Shown: positions 1 to 8,651 of the stretch, in pieces
How positions within the stretch are numbered: position 1 is the first letter of the stretch
How the letters are laid out: every line of letters starts with the position of its first letter
Origin: Clostridia bacterium
GTDB lineage: Bacteria > Bacillota > Clostridia > Oscillospirales > CAG-272
Assembly (NCBI GenBank): GCA_017938205.1
Contig: JAGBCA010000031.1
Coordinates: forward strand, 1-41,069
Reading direction: 5' to 3'
Length of the DNA: 41,069 nt
The notes under the pieces: generated by a model
What the model was told of the DNA's origin: nothing
The model's input: only the letters and a program-made list of their open reading frames with translations
Database searches by the model: none
Translations under genes and position numbers: made by a program

Positions 1-19
1 ATTCGCAAAGCTCATGACA

Positions 20-38
20 GCTCCCTCCCGGAGGGAGC
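20..38. terminator. GC-rich hairpin near window edge
   Basis: A perfect 8-bp stem (GCTCCCTC / GAGGGAGC) with a 3-nt loop. The following T run is weak (CTTTCT), so it may be a terminator of a gene outside the window or a simple repeat. Confidence 0.4.
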
Positions 39-103
39 CTTTCTCACAACATCATTTCGTCCTATTCCTACCGCATTCTTTCTCATCGGCATAGCCTACA
101 TAG

Positions 104-130
104 AACCCCGCCACAATGGCGGGGTTTTCA
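104..130. terminator. Hairpin with T run
   Basis: AACCCCGCC pairs perfectly with GGCGGGGTT around a 5-nt loop and is followed by TT on the plus strand. It looks like a rho-independent terminator for a gene to the left of the window, lying back to back with the ABC transporter terminator. Confidence 0.6.
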
Positions 131-136
131 TGATAC

Positions 137-180
137 AAAAAAAGCTTGCCTTAGGTGTTTTCCCTTGGCAAGCCTTTTTT
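137..180 (-). terminator. Terminator of ABC exporter operon
   Basis: An A-rich/T-rich hairpin whose arms contain GCTTGCC and GGCAAGC with one mismatch. It is flanked by A7 and T6 runs, so it can work on either strand. It begins 14 bases past the stop of the minus-strand ABC permease gene. Confidence 0.75.
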
Positions 181-193
181 GTTTTATATGAGG

Positions 194-1459
194 TTATTTT
201 TGCTTGGTGGAGCTTCTCTGATCCACGAATACGGCTTTCATTATCTTCATAAACTTCGGGGGCGTGCCGTAGAGCAGAACGCCAACGCGGTAGATCCTTG
301 CAGACAGAACGCCGATACCGATGACCGAGCCGATCAGAATTGCGATCGAGATCGCGATCTCGTACCATGCGACCGTGCTCATAGCAATGCGCGTGAACAT
401 AGCCATTGGCGAGGTGAACGGCACGTAGGAACAGATCTTCATGGCGAGATTATCGATCGAGCCGCCCGCCATCGAGAACATAACGACCATAAAGCCGATG
501 ATAAAGAGGAAGGTGATCGGCATCACGGAGGTATTGATGTCCTCCAGCTTTGAGGCCGTGGAGCCGATGGCGCCGAAAAGAAAGGCGTAGATCAAAAAGC
601 CCAGGACGAAGAACACGATCATGAAAATAAACAACTCGATCGGAATATCAAAGATCGAAGATATGATCGGATTTTGCAGATGCTCGCGGTTGATATTATA
701 GAAGAGGATCGCAGAGCCGAAGATGAGCACGAGCTGGGCAAAGCCTGCAAGGCAGGAAGCAAGCACCTTGCCGAACATCATGCCCGTTGGCTTCGCGCTG
801 GTGACGAGCACCTCCATGGCACGGGAGCTCTTCTCCGTTGCAACGTTTGTGGCAACCATCTGCCCATAAAGCAGGATCACCATATAGAGCGCAAAGATCA
901 TAATGTAGGTATAGAAGAAGTTATCCATCTGATTTTTTCCGAGGGCTTCCGTCTTACTTTCTACGGTTGCAGAAAGGATGGCAGCGGCCTCTTCTGCAGA
1001 GAGGCCAAGCTTCTGCATCAGATCGATTTGGAGCGCCGTTTGCAAAGCTTTGTTTGCAATTTCGGCATTCATATCATACATAGAGAGATTATCTACATAG
1101 TAGGTATAGGAAGAAAGACTGTCGAAAACAAAGGCACATTCTGCCTCCCTGCTTTCCACCTTGGCCTTAACACCTTCGACGCTTTCGGCCGAGATCTTCA
1201 CATCATAATCCTCAAATGTGGCAGAGAAATACGGTGCGATCGCATCCGCAAGCCCCTCCGTTTCCGAGGCGATCAGCATGATCGGCTTTTCCTCCGTTAC
1301 ACCTTCGTCCGGCACATCAGAGGAGAAGGCGGAGATGATATTCGGAATAAACATGGCAACGGAGATCGCAATCACGAAAAACGCCGTGATACCAACGAAG
1401 ATCTTATTGCGGAGGTAGCCAAGAAATTCGAATTTGAAAATTTTCAGAAACTGCTTCAT
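194..1459 (-). CDS. ABC-2 type exporter permease (NatB-like)
   Basis: Membrane subunit of an ABC exporter, 421 residues. One membrane segment lies near the N-terminus (about 20-44), followed by a large extracytoplasmic domain (about 45-180) and five or so further membrane segments (about 181-200, 232-255, 272-298, 312-330, 365-388). This is the ABC2_membrane_3/NatB layout, where the known role is export of ions, drugs or peptides; the substrate here cannot be told. The motif ATEKSSRAMEVLVTSAKP after the second membrane segment is typical of the family. The start overlaps the stop of the ATPase gene by 4 bases, so the two are translationally coupled and form the two halves of one transporter. 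Confidence 0.88.
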   Translation of the reverse strand: MKQFLKIFKFEFLGYLRNKIFVGITAFFVIAISVAMFIPNIISAFSSDVPDEGVTEEKPIMLIASETEGLADAIAPYFSATFEDYDVKISAESVEGVKAKVESREAECAFVFDSLSSYTYYVDNLSMYDMNAEIANKALQTALQIDLMQKLGLSAEEAAAILSATVESKTEALGKNQMDNFFYTYIMIFALYMVILLYGQMVATNVATEKSSRAMEVLVTSAKPTGMMFGKVLASCLAGFAQLVLIFGSAILFYNINREHLQNPIISSIFDIPIELFIFMIVFFVLGFLIYAFLFGAIGSTASKLEDINTSVMPITFLFIIGFMVVMFSMAGGSIDNLAMKICSYVPFTSPMAMFTRIAMSTVAWYEIAISIAILIGSVIGIGVLSARIYRVGVLLYGTPPKFMKIMKAVFVDQRSSTKQK

Positions 1460-2355
1460 TTTTCTTCTCCCTCCTCGCTTGCGTATTCCACGAATATATC
1501 ATTTAAGGAAGGCTCAAACACCTTCACACTATCCACCTCATATTCCTCCACAAGGCGGCGCATCACGGCCTGCTTCGCTTCCGGGCTTTCAAGACGGATC
1601 AGCAAAGAGCCGTCACGCAGTGCGGTGGCAGCAGAGCCAAAGTCCATGCGAATACGATCGGTCGCAGGACTTGAAACAACGAGCTTATCCCTTGCGTAGC
1701 TATGCTTAATATCCGCAAGATCGCCGTGTAGCACCACGCGGCCTTGGTGGATGATGGCGATGCTATCGCAAAATTCCTCTATGTAGCTCATCTGATGGCT
1801 GGAAAAGAGGACGATCTTCCCTGCCGCGATCTGCTCACGCACCACGTCCTTTAAAAGCATGGCGTTCACGGGGTCGAGGCCGGAAAACGGCTCGTCCAGG
1901 ATCACGATCTTTGGGTCATGCGCAAGGGCAGTCACGAGCTGGATCTTCTGCTGATTGCCCTTGGAGAGCGTATCGAGGCGTTTGTTACGATATTCCGTCA
2001 TACCAAGGCGGGCAAGCCAATGGTCCACGGCGGCGATCGCCGCTTTATGCTCCATTCCCTTCAGCTCCGCAAAATAGACGAGCTGATCGATCACGCGCTT
2101 TTTCGGATAGAGGCCGCGCTCCTCGGGAAGATAACCGATGCCGACCTTTTCGTAATCCACGGGTACACCGTCAAGAAGGACCTCGCCGCTATCCGCGCCG
2201 AACACGTTCATAATGATGCGGATGGAGGTGGTTTTTCCCGCTCCGTTACGCCCGAGAAGGCCAAAGGCCTTGCCGCCCTCGGCGGTGAAGCAAACGTCCG
2301 TCAAAACACGCTTTTCACCAAAGGATTTTTCAATGTTTTTCAGTTCAAGCTTCAT
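1456..2355 (-). CDS. ABC transporter ATP-binding protein (NatA-like)
   Basis: ATPase partner of the permease immediately downstream, 299 residues. Visible motifs: Walker A GRNGAGKT (35-42), Q-loop region LPEERGLY, signature LSKGNQQKIQL, Walker B IVILDEPFSGLDP and the switch histidine in SSHQM. A C-terminal extension of about 80 residues (ending VFEPSLNDIFVEYA) matches the DUF4162-type tail common in NatA-like exporters. It is the first gene of a two-gene unit divergent from an XRE regulator and starts about 110 bases from a consensus promoter. Substrate unknown. Confidence 0.92.
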   Translation of the reverse strand: MKLELKNIEKSFGEKRVLTDVCFTAEGGKAFGLLGRNGAGKTTSIRIIMNVFGADSGEVLLDGVPVDYEKVGIGYLPEERGLYPKKRVIDQLVYFAELKGMEHKAAIAAVDHWLARLGMTEYRNKRLDTLSKGNQQKIQLVTALAHDPKIVILDEPFSGLDPVNAMLLKDVVREQIAAGKIVLFSSHQMSYIEEFCDSIAIIHQGRVVLHGDLADIKHSYARDKLVVSSPATDRIRMDFGSAATALRDGSLLIRLESPEAKQAVMRRLVEEYEVDSVKVFEPSLNDIFVEYASEEGEEK

Positions 2356-2463
2356 AATTTTCCTTTCCTTATTTCTTGAAGATGATCATAATCATTATAG
2401 CAATAGTATAATACGAGCATAAAGATTTTGCAAGAGTTTTTTTGAATTTTGCTCACGACCATT

Positions 2464-2492
2464 ATTATAACCTATTTCAGGTTAAATGTCAA
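2464..2492 (-). promoter_or_regulatory. Consensus promoter for ABC exporter operon
   Basis: Read on the minus strand this is TTGACA (2492-2487), a 17-base spacer and TATAAT (2469-2464). It points at the ABC ATPase gene. The left arm of an inverted repeat lies inside its spacer. Confidence 0.8.
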
Positions 2493-2505
2493 TACCCTGA
2501 AACAG
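2472..2505. promoter_or_regulatory. Inverted-repeat operator candidate for the XRE regulator
   Basis: TTTCAGG (2475-2481) and CCTGAAA (2496-2502) form a perfect inverted repeat with a 14-base spacer; with one mismatch the arms extend to 10 bases. One arm lies in the spacer of the exporter promoter and the other just upstream of its -35. A repressor bound here would cover the exporter promoter and the approach to the XRE gene. Confidence 0.6.
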
Positions 2506-2550
2506 ATTAAATTATAATAAAAGCAGAATTTTTTTTCGAAGGAGATCAAA

Positions 2551-2763
2551 ATGCGATCAAGACTGAGAGATCTTAGACAGGATCACGATATGACGCAAAC
2601 GGCGGTGGCGAAAAAGCTCGGTATGTCACAGACGGGATATTCCAAATACGAAACGGGGGAAAACGATATTCCGACCGAGATTCTGATCAAGCTGGCAAGG
2701 CTTTATAACACGAGCATTGATTACCTGCTCGGAGAGACGGACGAACCGAAAAGGTATCCGTGA
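2551..2763 (+). CDS. Small XRE-family helix-turn-helix regulator
   Basis: A 70-residue DNA-binding protein made almost wholly of one Cro/CI-type helix-turn-helix: TQTAVAKKLGMSQTGYSKYE followed by IPTEILIKLARLYNTSIDYL. The start is supported by AAGGAG about 5 bases upstream of the ATG. It is divergent from the NatAB-like exporter, and an inverted repeat lies in the shared region, so it is probably the local repressor of the exporter and itself. The effector is unknown. A strong hairpin terminator follows at once. Confidence 0.88.
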   Translation: MRSRLRDLRQDHDMTQTAVAKKLGMSQTGYSKYETGENDIPTEILIKLARLYNTSIDYLLGETDEPKRYP

Positions 2764-2771
2764 AAAACAGG

Positions 2772-2810
2772 AAAACAGCCGATACGAAACGAGCGTATCG
2801 GCTGTTTTTT
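2772..2810. terminator. Bidirectional terminator between XRE gene and his operon
   Basis: A 15-base stem (AAAACAGCCGATACG with its complement) and a 7-base loop, with A4 and T6 on the flanks, so it can end transcription from both sides. It is 8 bases past the XRE stop and about 150 bases downstream of hisIE. Confidence 0.85.
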
Positions 2811-2848
2811 AAACTCGAGAAACGCGGATCTATCTTAAATCACCCGCC

Positions 2849-2956
2849 GAAGAGGGGCATAGTTTGTTCAGAAATTCGGGATCTTCGCGGCGATAGGCGT
2901 AGTACCCTACGTCGAGCCGGGAAATCGCGGATTTATGTCAAAATATGCCCCTCTTC
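2849..2956. repeat. 108-bp segment bounded by 13-bp inverted repeats
   Basis: GAAGAGGGGCATA (2849-2861) and TATGCCCCTCTTC (2944-2956) are perfect inverted repeats directly after the hisIE stop. The interior has a smaller hairpin with CGTAG/CTACG arms. On the minus strand a short open frame without a clear start can also be read, so a gene remnant is possible. It could be a small repeat element, a structured 3' RNA or a decayed sequence. Confidence 0.55.
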
Positions 2957-2960
2957 CCCT

Positions 2961-3608
2961 TTAGGTCATTTTTTCTTGCTTCACCTTCTTGTCAATTACG
3001 TGGCGGGAGGCAAGCTCCTTATGGATATCTTCAAGAGAAATGCCCATCTGGATCATAAGAACGAGGGTGTGGTAGGCGAGATCGGCGATCTCGTAGATCG
3101 TTTCCTTTTTATCGTCTGCCTTGGCGGCAATGATCACCTCAGTGCATTCCTCACCAACCTTTTTGAGGATCTTATCGATTCCCTTTTCGAAGAGGTAGGT
3201 GGTATAGGAGCCCTCGGTCTTCTCGCGTTTTCTGCCCTCTATCAAGGATACGAGGCCTTCCAAGGAAAATTCCTTCAGCGCTTCATTTTCGTATACGGTA
3301 TCGTTAAAGCAGGAATCCGCGCCCGTATGGCAGGCGGGGCCGTCCTTTTCCACCATAACGACGAGGGCATCTCCATCGCAATCCGCGGTGATGGAAACCA
3401 CGTGCTGATAGTTGCCGCTGGTTTCGCCCTTCAGCCAAAGCTCGTTTCTCGAGCGGCTATAAAAGCAGGTGAGATTTTTCTCCATCGTGATCTTAAGGCT
3501 CTCGCGGTTCATGTATGCAAGCGTTAAAACCTTCTTCGATACTGCATCCACAACAATGGCGGGGATCAGGCCTTTTTCGTCAAATTTCAGTGCATCAATA
3601 TTCAACAT
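2961..3608 (-). CDS. hisIE: Bifunctional phosphoribosyl-AMP cyclohydrolase / phosphoribosyl-ATP pyrophosphatase
   Basis: Catalyses steps 2 and 3 of histidine synthesis in the cytoplasm: pyrophosphate removal from phosphoribosyl-ATP and ring opening of phosphoribosyl-AMP. 215 residues. The N-terminal HisI part (1 to about 105) carries [16 protein letters not shown] and the metal-binding [21 protein letters not shown]. The C-terminal HisE part has GVGEECTEV-like [15 protein letters not shown] and an E-rich helix [13 protein letters not shown]. The start has AAGGAT 6 bases upstream. It is the last gene of the his operon, separated by 29 bases from hisF. Confidence 0.95.
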   Translation of the reverse strand: MLNIDALKFDEKGLIPAIVVDAVSKKVLTLAYMNRESLKITMEKNLTCFYSRSRNELWLKGETSGNYQHVVSITADCDGDALVVMVEKDGPACHTGADSCFNDTVYENEALKEFSLEGLVSLIEGRKREKTEGSYTTYLFEKGIDKILKKVGEECTEVIIAAKADDKKETIYEIADLAYHTLVLMIQMGISLEDIHKELASRHVIDKKVKQEKMT

Positions 3609-3637
3609 TTGTAAATCCTTCTTTACATTTTAATGAT

Positions 3638-4396
3638 TTATATGCGCATTGGGATGCCTTCGGCGGCAAGACGCGCTTTGAGCTTTGGTATCTTGACTTC
3701 CCCAAAATGGAAGATCGAGGCGGCAAGCCCCGCATCCACGTTCGGGAGTGTTTTAAAGAGGGTGATAAAGTCCTCCACGCAGCCCGCGCCACCCGAGGCA
3801 ATGACGGGAACGGTGGAAAACTCGCACACGGCGGCCAACATTTCAAGGTCGAAGCCGCGTTTCACGCCGTCCGTATCGATGGAGTTGAGAACGATCTCAC
3901 CCGCACCGAGAGAGATGCCGCGCTTGATCCATTCCAGGGCGTCCATGCCCGTATTTTCTCTGCCGCCCTTGGCGAACACGCGGTACACGCCGTCCACGCG
4001 CTTGGCATCCACGGAAAGCACCACGCACTGATCGCCGTAGAGCTTGGCGGCCTCGTAGATCAGATTGGGGTTGCGGATCGCGCCGGAATTGACGCTGACC
4101 TTATCTGCGCCGCATTTGAGAACGCGGTCAAAGTCTGCAACGGTGTTGATGCCGCCGCCCACCGTCAAGGGAATAAAGATCGTGCTTGCGACCTCGCGCA
4201 GAATATCCGTGAAGAGGGCTCTTCCCTCTGCGGATGCGGTAATATCGTAGAACACAAGCTCGTCTGCACCGCAGGCACTGTAATACTGTCCGAGCGCAAC
4301 GGGACTGTTCACGTCCGCAAGGCCTTCAAAATTCACACCCTTGACCACACGGCCGTTTTTCACGTCCAGGCAAGGAATAATTCGTTTCGTTATCAT
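3638..4396 (-). CDS. hisF: Imidazole glycerol phosphate synthase, cyclase subunit
   Basis: TIM-barrel cyclase that uses ammonia from HisH to convert PRFAR into imidazole glycerol phosphate plus AICAR. 252 residues, the usual length. The N-terminal IPCLDVKNGRVVKG carries catalytic Asp11, and VVLSVDAKRVDG carries the second catalytic Asp (near 130). Phosphate-binding TVGGGI and ASGGAG segments are present. It overlaps the hisA stop by 4 bases, and its partner hisH is two genes upstream. Confidence 0.97.
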   Translation of the reverse strand: MITKRIIPCLDVKNGRVVKGVNFEGLADVNSPVALGQYYSACGADELVFYDITASAEGRALFTDILREVASTIFIPLTVGGGINTVADFDRVLKCGADKVSVNSGAIRNPNLIYEAAKLYGDQCVVLSVDAKRVDGVYRVFAKGGRENTGMDALEWIKRGISLGAGEIVLNSIDTDGVKRGFDLEMLAAVCEFSTVPVIASGGAGCVEDFITLFKTLPNVDAGLAASIFHFGEVKIPKLKARLAAEGIPMRI

Positions 4397-5106
4397 TTTG
4401 CCACCTCGATTGCTTCCTTCAGCGAGATCGCCTTCGTATAATATGCTTTTCCGATGATCGCGCCGTAGAGCTCCATGGCCGCAAGGCGCTTTACGTCCTC
4501 GATCGAGGAAACACCGCCCGAGGCGATGATCTGCATACCAAGCTCCTTACGCATGGCATCGTACAATGCGTGGTTTGCGCCCTGCATTGCGCCATCCTTG
4601 GAAATATCCGTGCTGATCACGGTTTTCACGCCGAGGGCCTCCAGCCTGCGGCAGAACTCAAAGGCTTCAAGAGAGGAGGTTTCCTTCCAGCCCTTGATCG
4701 CCACGTTTCCGTCCTTGATGTCAACGCCTACGGCAATGGCATCGCCGTATTTTTCCACGGCGGCAGAGAGAAACGCGGGATCTGTGACGGCGGCAGTGCC
4801 GAGGATCACGCGGCGCACACCGGCTGCGATGTATTTTTCGATCACGGCAAGGCTGCGGATACCGCCGCCAACCTCGGCCGTGAGGCCGCTTTCCTTCACG
4901 ATGCGGCGCACGGTTTCAAGATTCGGGGTATCTCCGTCTCTTGCGCCCTCGAGATCCACGAGGTGGATCCACTCCGCGCCCTGTGCTTTAAAGTCCAGGG
5001 CAACCGCCACGGGATCATCACTATAGACGGTCATCTGCTCGTAGTCGCCCTTATAGAGGCGCACGGCCTTGCCGCCATACAGATCGATTGCGGGAAATAT
5101 TTTCAT
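4393..5106 (-). CDS. hisA: ProFAR isomerase
   Basis: TIM-barrel isomerase that opens the ribose of ProFAR to give PRFAR. 237 residues. FPAIDLYGGKAVRL with Asp8 and AVGVDIKDGNVAIKGW with the second acidic residue mark the active site; phosphate is held by EVGGGIRS and ASGGVSS. It overlaps hisH upstream and hisF downstream by 4 bases each, so translation is coupled. Nothing marks it as a bifunctional PriA. Confidence 0.96.
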   Translation of the reverse strand: MKIFPAIDLYGGKAVRLYKGDYEQMTVYSDDPVAVALDFKAQGAEWIHLVDLEGARDGDTPNLETVRRIVKESGLTAEVGGGIRSLAVIEKYIAAGVRRVILGTAAVTDPAFLSAAVEKYGDAIAVGVDIKDGNVAIKGWKETSSLEAFEFCRRLEALGVKTVISTDISKDGAMQGANHALYDAMRKELGMQIIASGGVSSIEDVKRLAAMELYGAIIGKAYYTKAISLKEAIEVAK

Positions 5107-5726
5107 TTTTCGCCCTCGCTTTCACAAAAGGCGCGCAGGATCGAAAGGCCTACCTCGCCGCTCTTCTCGGGATGGAACTGACAGCCGTACACGTTGCCCT
5201 TGGCAACCGCGGCGGTCAGGGGGGCGCCGTATTCCGTGGTGGCGATCACGCTGTCCTCGCAATTTGCGCCGTAGAAGGAATGGACGAAATATACGTGATC
5301 CCCTTCCTTCAGGTATTTAAAAATTTCCGAGCGCGGCTCGGTGAAATGCAGAGCGTTCCATCCGATGTGCGGGATCTTCAGATCCTTGCGGATCACGTCC
5401 GAGATCGGGCGAATATCACCTTTAATCAAGCCGAGCCCCTTATGCTCACCGTATTCAAAGCTGCGCTCAAAGAGCAGCTGCATACCGAGGCAGATGCCGA
5501 GGATGGGCTTGCCGCGCTTCGCCTCTGCGATCACGAGGTCACCAAGCCCCGAATCGAAGAGCTTTTTGGCGGCATCCTCAAATGCGCCGACACCGGGGAG
5601 AAGGATCTTCTCGGCCGCGCGGATCTTCTCGGGATCGGAGGTGATGCACGCCTCAAAGCCGATGGCGCGGAAGGAAGAGCTCAGAGAAAAGAGGTTTCCC
5701 ACGCCGTAGTCAACGATCGCTATCAT
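5103..5726 (-). CDS. hisH: Imidazole glycerol phosphate synthase, glutaminase subunit
   Basis: Class I glutamine amidotransferase that feeds ammonia to HisF. 207 residues. The nucleophile is Cys79 in PILGICLGMQLLFE, and the His/Glu pair of the triad is in GCQFHPEKSGEVG near the C-terminus. The oxyanion segment LLPGVGAFEDA is intact. It lies between hisB and hisA with 4-base overlaps. Confidence 0.96.
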   Translation of the reverse strand: MIAIVDYGVGNLFSLSSSFRAIGFEACITSDPEKIRAAEKILLPGVGAFEDAAKKLFDSGLGDLVIAEAKRGKPILGICLGMQLLFERSFEYGEHKGLGLIKGDIRPISDVIRKDLKIPHIGWNALHFTEPRSEIFKYLKEGDHVYFVHSFYGANCEDSVIATTEYGAPLTAAVAKGNVYGCQFHPEKSGEVGLSILRAFCESEGEK

Positions 5727-6313
5727 CCGAGAACCCCCTTCGTTGAAGGAACGGCATCCGCAAAGCGCGCATCGATCGAAACGGCAGCACGCAGGCTTCT
5801 GGCAACGGATTTGAACACACCCTCAAGGATGTGGTGCGTATTCTTCCCCGCCAGCTGACGGACGTGCAGGGTGATCATGGCATTCTGCGCAAAGGCCTGG
5901 AAAAACTCGTCCACAAGCTCCACGTCAAAATCACCGACCTTCTTCGCTCTCATCGAAAGCTCGCTTACATAGTAAGCGCGGCCGCTGATGTCCACGGCGG
6001 AGAGAATGAGCGTTTCGTCCATCGGGAGGATCATACTGCCGTAGCGGCAGATGCCCTTCTTATCGCCAAGCGCCTCGGCAAAGGCCTTTCCGAGCGTGAT
6101 GCCGATGTCCTCCACGGTGTGGTGATAATCCACCTCCACGTCACCCTTACAGGTGAGTGAAAGATCAAAACCGCCGTGCTTTGCAAACAGCGTCAGCATA
6201 TGATCGAGAAAGCCGCATCCGCTTTGGATCTCGGATGCACCGCTTCCATCGAGGGATAAGGAGAGCGCAATATCGGTCTCCTTCGTGGTTCGTTTCAGTT
6301 CTGAGGTTCTCAC
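5723..6313 (-). CDS. hisB: Imidazoleglycerol-phosphate dehydratase
   Basis: Dehydrates imidazole glycerol phosphate to imidazole acetol phosphate using manganese. 196 residues, which is the monofunctional form: the N-terminal histidinol-phosphatase domain of the enterobacterial HisB is absent. Metal-binding motifs GFLDHMLTLFAKHG, VDYHHTVEDIGI and KNTHHILEGVFKS are all present. Overlaps hisC and hisH by 4 bases. Confidence 0.96.
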   Translation of the reverse strand: MRTSELKRTTKETDIALSLSLDGSGASEIQSGCGFLDHMLTLFAKHGGFDLSLTCKGDVEVDYHHTVEDIGITLGKAFAEALGDKKGICRYGSMILPMDETLILSAVDISGRAYYVSELSMRAKKVGDFDVELVDEFFQAFAQNAMITLHVRQLAGKNTHHILEGVFKSVARSLRAAVSIDARFADAVPSTKGVLG

Positions 6314-7374
6314 AGCTTTTCCTCCAATATTTCTTTGATCAGCTTGACGAGCGTTTGCATCTCTGCCATCGAGCCGACCGTAATACGGTTATAGTCCTTG
6401 ATGCGCTCTGCGCCAAAGTGGCGCACGAGCACGCCTTTTTCGCGGAGTGCGGCGTACAATTCCGCGCCACCGATCTTTTCATGACGGGCAAAAAGGAAAT
6501 TCGCCTTCGAATCGGTCATGGTAAACCCGAGGGAGGCAAGCGCCTCCACGGCATAGGCGCGTGCTTCGATGATCTTTTTGCAGTTTTCCTCGAAATACTC
6601 GGGATCGGAAAGTGCGCCAATACCCGCCGCCGCGGTCATGCGGTTGACATTGTAGGGATTTGTGGAATAACGGATGCGGTGCAGATCCGCGATCAGCGCA
6701 GGCGAGCCAACGCCAAAGCCGAGACGCGCACCCGCCATGGAACGGGATTTTGAAAACGTGCCCGTTACGAGAAGGTTATCGTATTTTGAGATCAGCGAAA
6801 CAGCGCTTTCACCGCCGAAATCGATATACGCCTCATCCACGACAACGATACGGGAGGGATCGCTTGCAACGAGCCTTTCGATCTCGGAAAGCGGAAGCAG
6901 AAGTCCCGTGGGGGCATTGGGGTTTGCGATAAAGAGCGTGCCCTTTTCTAAAAGTAGCGCATCCGTTGGCATGGAGAAATCCGAAAGAAGGGGGATCTCC
7001 TTATACGGCAGGGCGTTCACGGCGGCAAACACCTTATAAAAGCCGTAGGTAATGTCGGGAAATACGGCGGGGGTGTTTTCATCGCAATACGCCATAAATG
7101 CGAAGTTCAGCACCTCATCCGATCCGTTGGTCAGGATCACGTTTTCGGTCTTTACACCAAGCGTTTCTGCCATTTTTGCAGACAATTCTTTACATTCCGG
7201 GTCAGAATAGAGCATCAAGCGCTTTGCTTCTTCGGCCGCGAGGGCGATCGCCTTTTCGGACGGAGGAAAGGGAGATTCGTTGGTATTGAGCTTCAGATAT
7301 TTGCGCTCTCTCGGCTGCTCTCCCGGCGTATACGGCTCGAGGGCTTTATATTTATTTACAAGAAACTTACTCAT
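6310..7374 (-). CDS. hisC: Histidinol-phosphate aminotransferase
   Basis: PLP-dependent aminotransferase converting imidazole acetol phosphate to histidinol phosphate. 354 residues. Fold type I landmarks: NTNESPFPPSE near residue 30, NPNAPTG at 151-157, VVDEAYIDF near 178-186, and the PLP lysine Lys209 in GTFSKSRSMAGARLGF. It sits between hisD and hisB with 4-base overlaps, which supports histidine rather than aromatic substrates. Confidence 0.94.
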   Translation of the reverse strand: MSKFLVNKYKALEPYTPGEQPRERKYLKLNTNESPFPPSEKAIALAAEEAKRLMLYSDPECKELSAKMAETLGVKTENVILTNGSDEVLNFAFMAYCDENTPAVFPDITYGFYKVFAAVNALPYKEIPLLSDFSMPTDALLLEKGTLFIANPNAPTGLLLPLSEIERLVASDPSRIVVVDEAYIDFGGESAVSLISKYDNLLVTGTFSKSRSMAGARLGFGVGSPALIADLHRIRYSTNPYNVNRMTAAAGIGALSDPEYFEENCKKIIEARAYAVEALASLGFTMTDSKANFLFARHEKIGGAELYAALREKGVLVRHFGAERIKDYNRITVGSMAEMQTLVKLIKEILEEKL

Positions 7375-8651
7375 TTTTCCTCTTCAAAGCGGCAAACGGC
7401 ACTCTTGGCATGCGCCGTTAAGCCTTCCTTCTTTGCAAAATAGGCCACGTCCTCGGCCACCTTGCCAAGCGCTTCTCTATCGTAATAGATGTACTGGGTG
7501 GTCTTGACGAAATCCTCCACCGAGAGGGGGCTTGAAAATCTCGCCGTTCCGCTCGTGGGAAGGGTGTGGTTTGTGCCTGCGAAATAATCACCGATCGCCT
7601 CGGGGCAATTCCTGCCGAGGAATACAGAGCCTGCGTGCTTGACCTTTTCAAGATACTTAAACGGCTCGTCAAGGCACAGCTCCAGATGCTCGGGGGCAAT
7701 GCCGTTTGCGATCTCGATCGCGGCATCCAGATCCTTCGTGATAATAATTTTTCCGTTCGTATCGATCGAGGTGCGGGCGATCTCCGCTCTTTCAAGCAAG
7801 GGGATCTGCCGCTCAAGCTCCTGTGAAACGGCCTCTGCAAAGGCTTCGCTATCCGTTACGAGAACGGCGCTTGCCATCTTATCGTGCTCGGCCTGCGAGA
7901 GAAGGTCTGCGGCGATGTCCTTCGGCGCGTTCTTTGCATCCGCAACCACCAAGATCTCGCTGGGACCTGCGATCATATCGATCGAAACGGCACCGAACAC
8001 CTGGCGCTTTGCCTCTGCCACAAAGGCATTGCCGGGGCCGACGATCTTATCGGTCTTCGGCACGGTTTCGGTTCCATAGGCAAGGGCGGCAACCGCCTGC
8101 GCACCGCCAACCTTGTAGATCTCCTTCACGCCTGCGACCTTGGCGGCGGCGAGGATGGCGGGATTTACCTTGCCGTCCTTCGAGGGGGGCGTTACCATTA
8201 CAACGCGCGCGCAGCCTGCAACCACGGCAGGGATCGCATCCATCAGAACCGTGGAGGGGTAGGCCGCCGTGCCGCCCGGCACGTAGATACCCGCAACGTC
8301 CACGGGTGTGACTCTCTGGCCGACGATTACGCCGTTTTCGCGCTTCAGCTCAAAGCCCTCGCGCTTTTGGAGCGAATGGAAGGCACGGATATTTTCTGCC
8401 GCCGCCTCCAGAATGCGGATAAACTCCGGCTCCACGCTTGCAACGGCCTCCTCGATCTCCGCCTCGCTGACGCGAAGGTCGGAAAGGATGGCTTTATCAA
8501 ATTTTTCGCTGTAATATTTCAGCGCCGCATCTCCCTCGGCCCTGACCTTTGCGATGATCTCGGCAACCGTGGCGCTGACATCCACCCGCGCCTCCTTCAC
8601 AGAGAAGATCTCTTCTCTTTTGCTGAGATTGTCCTTGATGATCTGTATCAT
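7371..8651 (-). CDS. hisD: Histidinol dehydrogenase
   Basis: Zinc enzyme that oxidises histidinol to histidine in two NAD-dependent steps, the last step of the pathway. 426 residues, normal length. Recognised by PGGTAAYPSTVLM, the DMIAGPSEILVVAD segment, SQAEHDKMASAVLVT, the catalytic Glu-His in IAPEHLEL and the His in AGTNHTLPTSGTARF. Start and stop overlap hisG and hisC by 4 bases. Confidence 0.97.
   Translation of the reverse strand: MIQIIKDNLSKREEIFSVKEARVDVSATVAEIIAKVRAEGDAALKYYSEKFDKAILSDLRVSEAEIEEAVASVEPEFIRILEAAAENIRAFHSLQKREGFELKRENGVIVGQRVTPVDVAGIYVPGGTAAYPSTVLMDAIPAVVAGCARVVMVTPPSKDGKVNPAILAAAKVAGVKEIYKVGGAQAVAALAYGTETVPKTDKIVGPGNAFVAEAKRQVFGAVSIDMIAGPSEILVVADAKNAPKDIAADLLSQAEHDKMASAVLVTDSEAFAEAVSQELERQIPLLERAEIARTSIDTNGKIIITKDLDAAIEIANGIAPEHLELCLDEPFKYLEKVKHAGSVFLGRNCPEAIGDYFAGTNHTLPTSGTARFSSPLSVEDFVKTTQYIYYDREALGKVAEDVAYFAKKEGLTAHAKSAVCRFEEEK

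Noticed and set aside
674-1699. Long plus-strand open frame opposite the ABC exporter genes
   Set aside because: It is a shadow of two well-supported minus-strand genes and shows no protein family features. The same applies to the many long antisense frames across the his and sugar operons.
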